In this document: piece after piece, positions 60,214 through 64,000 of the stretch
Numbering within the stretch: position 1 is the first letter of the stretch
How the letters are laid out: each line of letters begins with the position of its first letter
Assembly (NCBI RefSeq): GCF_042683045.1
Contig: NZ_JBHUIT010000017.1
Span: 124,001-188,000 of the forward strand
Direction of reading: 5' to 3'
Source: Luteolibacter algae
Lineage (GTDB): Bacteria > Verrucomicrobiota > Verrucomicrobiia > Verrucomicrobiales > Akkermansiaceae
Length of the DNA: 64,000 bases
The notes under the pieces: generated by a model
What the model was told of the DNA's origin: nothing
What the model saw: only the letters and a program-made list of their open reading frames with translations
Database searches by the model: none
Made by a program: the position numbers and the translations under genes

Positions 60214-61164
60214 CTAGGCTTCAGCCTTCGGGAAGCGAAGCGTGATTTCGTGATGGTAGGTATCGCCCGGCTGAAGAATGGGTGAAGGAAAGTGTGAAAT
60301 GTTCGGAGAATCCGGAAAATGCTGCGGCTCCAGACAAAACGCGCTGGTTGGATTTCCAAATGGAGAATCCAGGTAAAACTGAAGGCCGGGATGATTTGTG
60401 GAAAGTTCCAGCACTCTGCCCGACTTGGGATCTGTGGCTATCGCAGCCACACGAGATTCCTGGGCGCCGTCCAAGACGAAATTGTGGTCAAAGCTACAGG
60501 CGGATTTTGCAAGATTGTGCCCGATTGTTTGCGGATTTGTGAAATCGAAAGCTGTGCCGGCGACTTCGGCAATATCGCCGGAAGGCACGCAATTTTCGTT
60601 GAGAGGTAGATATTTTGAGGCCTTTACATTTAGCACGTGATCGAGGACGGACTCGGAGGGAGTGCCGGTAAGATTGAAATATGCATGATTTGTAAGGCTC
60701 ACCGGCGTGGCTTTATCGGTAGTCGCAGTCGCTTTCCATTTGAGGAAATCCTCCCCAAGTGAATATTCCACCGTGACCTTCAAATTTCCCGGGAAGCCTT
60801 CTTCTCCATCGGGGGAAAGATAGGCGAAGCGGACACATTCGTCGGACACAAATTCTGTTTCCCACAAGGCTTTGTCGAAGCCGTTGATGCCCCCGTGAAG
60901 ATGATTCGGGCTATCATTTGTTTCCAGTTTGTGGGTTACGCCATTCAAGGTGAAGGTCCCGTTGGCGATGCGATTAGCGAAGCGGCCGACGGTTACCCCG
61001 AAAAAGAACTCGTTATCCGCCCAATCCTCGGGGTTTTCAAAGCCCACGAGTATATTCTCAAATCTGCCATGCTGGTCGGCGGTCGAGAGGGTTCTCAAAG
61101 TTGCTCCAAAATCGGAGACGGTTGCGGTAATTCCTGATGGATGGCTGAGAAGATAGGTTTTCAC
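60214..61164 (-). CDS. galM: aldose 1-epimerase (mutarotase)
   Basis: 316 residues if started at the GTG at 61164 (VKTYLLSHPSGITATVSDFG), which matches the family start; the frame is open a further 67 codons upstream but that part would overlap the khpA gene on the other strand. GalM interconverts alpha and beta aldoses. Motifs: GRFANRIANGTF near 58-69, a substrate His in SPNHLHGGINGF near 82-93, LTNHAYFNLTG near 154-164 with the second His, and a catalytic Glu in AFCLEPQHFPDSPN near the end. Cytoplasmic, no signal peptide. It converges on the helical-repeat gene. Confidence 0.92.
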   Translation of the reverse strand: MKTYLLSHPSGITATVSDFGATLRTLSTADQHGRFENILVGFENPEDWADNEFFFGVTVGRFANRIANGTFTLNGVTHKLETNDSPNHLHGGINGFDKALWETEFVSDECVRFAYLSPDGEEGFPGNLKVTVEYSLGEDFLKWKATATTDKATPVSLTNHAYFNLTGTPSESVLDHVLNVKASKYLPLNENCVPSGDIAEVAGTAFDFTNPQTIGHNLAKSACSFDHNFVLDGAQESRVAAIATDPKSGRVLELSTNHPGLQFYLDSPFGNPTSAFCLEPQHFPDSPNISHFPSPILQPGDTYHHEITLRFPKAEA

Positions 61165-61272
61165 GTAAGTTAAAGATCTAAATGTCGGGACGTGCCGGTG
61201 GTTGCTACGTGCGGGAACTTTTGAGAATTCGTGCGACGTCTGGCGAGTATGAATTTTTGGCGGATTTCTGCA

Positions 61273-61650
61273 ATGACTACATACGATGCGCATGGAGAGA
61301 ACGTAAATACAATCTCCTTGGTGCTTGCGGTGGACCGCGTCTTGGGAGAATGTGACGCCATGCAAGCGGTGACAGACAGATTAAGAAATTTTTTACAGTT
61401 TGTGGCGGTGAAGCTGATAGATGAGCCTGCAAAGGCACAGCTCAAAGTCGCGGAGCTTGGGCCTAAACGGCTTCGTTTTAAATTAGTTTTGGCCCGTGAG
61501 GATGTTGCGATGTTGATCGGCCGGAACGGATTTACCGCGTCTGCTATCCGTAGTGTGCTGAAAGCCGCAGCGGATAAAGAAGGAGTGCAGGTGACTCTCC
61601 AGATTCATTCCCATGAGGAAGAAGCGGAGATGCAGGCACGTGAGTCTTGA
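61273..61650 (+). CDS. khpA: KhpA-like KH-domain RNA-binding protein with N-terminal extension
   Basis: 125 residues from the ATG at 61273. The C-terminal 75 residues fit the small RNA-binding KhpA family: LRNFLQFVAVKLIDEPAKAQ, then LVLAREDVAMLIGRNGFTAS with the GxxG loop as GRNG, and AIRSVLKAAADKEGVQVTLQ. KhpA normally is about 75 residues; here a 40-residue N-terminal part is added (DAHGENVNTISLVLAVDRVL). KhpA pairs with KhpB/Jag to bind many small RNAs and affect cell division in Gram-positives. No Jag is visible here. Divergent from galM. Confidence 0.8.
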   Translation: MTTYDAHGENVNTISLVLAVDRVLGECDAMQAVTDRLRNFLQFVAVKLIDEPAKAQLKVAELGPKRLRFKLVLAREDVAMLIGRNGFTASAIRSVLKAAADKEGVQVTLQIHSHEEEAEMQARES

Positions 61651-61791
61651 TTTTCCAGCGGATGGTTCAAGGGGCGTCCCGGAATGCTTCTCCAGGTGTA
61701 GGTTCCAAAAGAGGTTGCAGGTCACTGGCTGTTTGCTTCAATGCATGTGCATTGCCTGAGCGCAGGCGCAAAAATTTTAAAGAAATAACAC

Positions 61792-62952
61792 ATGAATAGA
61801 AAACTCCGGATGGGAATGGTAGGCGGCGGACGCGGTGCATTTATCGGTGCCGTGCACAGGATGGCGGCGAACTTGGATGGAAAGATCGAGCTGGTTGCCG
61901 GCTGTTTTTCCTCTGATCCGGAGAAATCGAAACTCTCGGGTGAAGATCTTTTTCTATCTCCCGACCGTGTTTATGCAAATTTCGATGAAATGGCCGAAAA
62001 AGAGGCTGCACGTCCACTGGGGGATCGCATTGATTTCGTAAGTATCGTTGCGCGTAACGACCTTCATTACAAAGTGGCGAAAAAGTTCCTGGAGAACGGG
62101 ATCCACGTCGTTTGCGAAAAGCCTCTCGCCCTTTCCAAAGCCCAAGGGGAAGACCTTCAGAATGTGGTTGAAAAATCCGGCCTGGTGTTTGCTTTGACTC
62201 ATAATTATACGGGCTATCCGATGGTCAAAGAAGCCCGTGCTTTGGTAAAACAAGGCAAACTGGGTAAAATTCTGAAAATCGTTGCCGAGTATCCACAGGG
62301 TTACGGAATCGTCTCCTATGAGGAGGCTGCGGCAGGAGATGGCAAAATTTCCAATTGGCGGATGGATCCGAGTATCTCTGGAATTTCCAACTGCATCGGT
62401 GATATTGGAACACATGCTGAAAACCTCGCCCAATACATTTCCGGATTGAAACTGGAATCGGTGGCTGCGGATTTAAACACCTTCATCCCAGGTCGTGAGC
62501 TTGATGATGATGGCTCAATGTTGTGCCGCTATGAAGGTGGGGCACGGGGAGTTTTGTTCGCTTCGCAGATTTCCACCGGCGAAGAGAACGGACTTAATAT
62601 CCGTATCTATGGGACCAAGGCCTCGATCGAGTGGCATCAAGAGCATCCGAATGAATTGATCGTGAAGTATGCCGAAAAGCCGAGGGAGATCTGGCGTCGG
62701 GGTAACTCGTATAATGGTGAGGCCGCCGCCAAATACACACGTTTGCCATTTGGTCACCCGGAAGCATTTATCGAAGCTTTCGCGAATATCTATCTCGCTG
62801 CTAGTGAGGCGATTTCCGACTCCATTGCCGGGAATTTCAAAGGAAACGAAGCTTACGATTTCCCGACGGTCAAAGATGGGGTGGAGGGTATGGCGTTCAT
62901 TGAGGCGGCTGTGAAATCTTCACAAAACAACGGAGCCTGGACTAATCTGTAG
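61792..62952 (+). CDS. Gfo/Idh/MocA-family NAD(P)-dependent oxidoreductase
   Basis: 386 residues. The Rossmann motif is GMVGGGRGAFIGAVHR near 8-23, followed by IELVAGCFSSDPEKSK and the family's catalytic EKPLALSKAQGEDL near 105-118 (EKP). ISGISNCIGDIGTHAENLAQ near 198-217 includes the substrate-binding GxHxx-type region (GDIGTH). The family oxidises or reduces sugars and their derivatives, or acts in inositol or sialic-acid pathways. No signal peptide, so cytoplasmic, unlike the Tat-exported members common in Planctomycetes. Not in an operon; a terminator follows. Confidence 0.92.
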   Translation: MNRKLRMGMVGGGRGAFIGAVHRMAANLDGKIELVAGCFSSDPEKSKLSGEDLFLSPDRVYANFDEMAEKEAARPLGDRIDFVSIVARNDLHYKVAKKFLENGIHVVCEKPLALSKAQGEDLQNVVEKSGLVFALTHNYTGYPMVKEARALVKQGKLGKILKIVAEYPQGYGIVSYEEAAAGDGKISNWRMDPSISGISNCIGDIGTHAENLAQYISGLKLESVAADLNTFIPGRELDDDGSMLCRYEGGARGVLFASQISTGEENGLNIRIYGTKASIEWHQEHPNELIVKYAEKPREIWRRGNSYNGEAAAKYTRLPFGHPEAFIEAFANIYLAASEAISDSIAGNFKGNEAYDFPTVKDGVEGMAFIEAAVKSSQNNGAWTNL

Positions 62953-62962
62953 GTTTTTGCCC

Positions 62963-63023
62963 CAAATCTTTTTGAGATTTGCCCCGAAAGGACTCGCCCC
63001 GTGCGATTTCTTCCGGGGCTTTT
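62963..63023 (+). terminator. double hairpin terminator after the oxidoreductase gene
   Basis: A first 7-bp stem, CAAATCT (62963-62969) with AGATTTG (62975-62981), is followed by a second, GCCCCG (62996-63001) with CGGGGC (63014-63019), ending in TTTTCG. The second looks like the terminating hairpin; the first may stabilise the message. Confidence 0.7.
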
Positions 63024-63049
63024 CGTTTGGTCAATCCGATGGGTAGGGA

Positions 63050-64000
63050 CTACGGGCTGAAATGCTTAAGTATCGCGGAATGGATATCTTCCGCGTGTTC
63101 TACTTTTTCCGAAGAGCCAATGAAAACAGGCTTTTCCTCATCGGGGACGATGTCTCGTCCGTGAGAGCCTTTCACTAAAGTCGCATCAAGCGGAATGACA
63201 TCCAGGAGACCACGGATTCCCAACTTCTTTTTAACCAGAAATTTCGCGATCTTTGCTTTTGGAAATTTTATCTCGGGATCGACGAAAAGCTCGCAAGGAT
63301 CGTAGCCGGGCTTCCGATGGATATCGATCGTGCGGGCAAAATCAGGGGCAACCTGATCATCGATCCAATAGTAATAAGTGAACCAGGCATCAGGCTTGGC
63401 GATAGCTATAAAATCACCCGAGCGTGGATGATTCTGTAGACGGATTTCATCTATGCCGACGGTCTTTTCCAATAAGTCACGCACTTCCCGCGTGATGGCT
63501 TTGTCGTTGATGTAAATGTGAGCGATCTGATGATCGGCGATGGCAAAGGCTTTGCATCCCCCGCAGTCCAAGGTCTCTCTGCCAAGTTCGTTTTTGATCG
63601 AGAGCCATCCTTTTTGGCGGAAAAGGCGATTGAGGTGTATCGGCTGATGGACTGCCGAAATGCCATACTCGGACAGTAACATTACACGAATCCCACGTGA
63701 CTCATAGTAGTCGATCAGATCAGTCACCACGTGATCGATTGCGCGCACTTGATCAGCTACAAGGGGTGAGTCCGGCCCATCCTTTTGGAGGCAATAATCG
63801 AGGTGGGGTAGGTAAGTGAGAGATAGCGTCGGCTGGTGTTTCTCCTCCACCCATTTTGCGGAAGAGGCGATCCATTCGGATGAGGCGATACCCGCGGCAG
63901 GACCCCAAAATGCGGGAAAAGGAAATGGTCCCAAATTAGCTTTCAACTCATCCCGCATCATCATGGGCTGGGTGTGGATATCGAAAAACTTCGAGCCATC
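63050..64000 (-). CDS. alkaline-phosphatase-superfamily phosphodiesterase-like protein (cut by window edge)
   Basis: The minus-strand frame is open from 63050 to the window edge at 64000, so the N-terminus is missing; 317 codons are visible. At the edge it reads DGSKFFDIHTQPMMMRDELK and continues with ANLGPFPFPAFWGPAAGI, the pattern of type I phosphodiesterase/nucleotide pyrophosphatase relatives of alkaline phosphatase. LTYLPHLDYCLQKDGPDSPL, LLSEYGISAVHQPIHLNR and a late SHGRDI are consistent, with Asp and His metal ligands. It likely acts on phosphate or phosphonate esters. Whether it has a signal peptide cannot be seen. Confidence 0.8.
   Translation of the reverse strand, partial: DGSKFFDIHTQPMMMRDELKANLGPFPFPAFWGPAAGIASSEWIASSAKWVEEKHQPTLSLTYLPHLDYCLQKDGPDSPLVADQVRAIDHVVTDLIDYYESRGIRVMLLSEYGISAVHQPIHLNRLFRQKGWLSIKNELGRETLDCGGCKAFAIADHQIAHIYINDKAITREVRDLLEKTVGIDEIRLQNHPRSGDFIAIAKPDAWFTYYYWIDDQVAPDFARTIDIHRKPGYDPCELFVDPEIKFPKAKIAKFLVKKKLGIRGLLDVIPLDATLVKGSHGRDIVPDEEKPVFIGSSEKVEHAEDIHSAILKHFSP

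Noticed and set aside
1..64000. tRNA, rRNA, tmRNA, CRISPR or insertion-sequence genes
   Set aside because: I looked for T-loop GTTCGA contexts, regular short repeats, and transposase or integrase motifs and found no supported case; short GTTCGA-like strings near 14655-14660 and 43768 lack tRNA arms.

Overview
The window looks like a chromosomal segment of a verrucomicrobial bacterium (phylum Verrucomicrobiota, PVC superphylum). The strongest lineage signs are an exported PVC-type dehydrogenase/HEAT/cytochrome protein (5187-8222), an adjacent ThuA-like protein and sulfatase (8264-10707), a DUF1549/DUF1553 plus DUF1501 pair (21380-24646), and many small exported proteins of unknown family. Housekeeping genes are scattered rather than grouped: rpsB (cut by the left edge), rplS, hisI, lysS, thiC, htpG, tsaE, a sigma-70 factor, lgt, infA, ychF, rplM-rpsI and khpA. 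I saw no tRNA, rRNA, CRISPR array, prophage, integrase or transposase.

Layout. 1-3356 is mostly minus strand (rpsB, a YdjM-like membrane protein, a TPR-like membrane protein, rplS, hisI). 3474-12096 is plus strand: an AsmA-like protein, the exported dehydrogenase/ThuA/sulfatase group and a BaiN-like flavoprotein, converging on lysS. 13829-20952 holds two small membrane proteins, a TPP riboswitch followed by thiC, a short coiled-coil protein, a membrane protein with a C-terminal Cys cluster that is translationally coupled to a MutT-type Nudix protein, and htpG. The gap 20953-21379 carries five exact DnaA-box matches plus one near match, the best candidate here for a replication-origin-type element.

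21380-24920 holds the DUF1549/DUF1501 pair and a tiny lipoprotein. 29192-24947 is a tight minus-strand run: a prepilin-like protein, four uncharacterised exported or membrane-anchored proteins joined by 4-bp overlaps, then DUF3108 and tsaE. 29261-34241 holds an enoyl reductase-like gene, a Kv-type channel with a zinc-ribbon tail, an MscS channel and manC. 34353-40381 holds a small membrane protein, a probable small RNA or leader with its own promoter and terminator, the sigma factor, acylphosphatase, an FmdB-type zinc ribbon, two uncharacterised proteins, lgt and infA with an Arg/Asn-rich extension.

40627-51203 is a mixed accessory stretch: a TPR protein, an M29 aminopeptidase, a DUF486 protein, a frameshifted GH2 glycosidase, a frameshifted GNAT acetyltransferase, a MarR regulator with a palindromic operator beside an alpha/beta hydrolase, a beta-hydroxyacid dehydrogenase, a second hydrolase and an exported nuclease/phosphatase-like protein. 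51368-64000 holds an AGCS symporter, a UvrD-type helicase, bactofilin, an FHA protein, ychF, rplM-rpsI, a helical-repeat protein, galM, khpA, a Gfo/Idh/MocA oxidoreductase and an alkaline-phosphatase-superfamily protein cut by the right edge.

The exported sulfatase, PVC dehydrogenase, ThuA protein, GH2, galM and Gfo/Idh/MocA genes together suggest a heterotroph using complex, probably sulfated, polysaccharides; this is inferred from families only. Many gene pairs overlap by exactly 4 bp, so translational coupling seems common. Coordinates of sites and motifs were read by eye.
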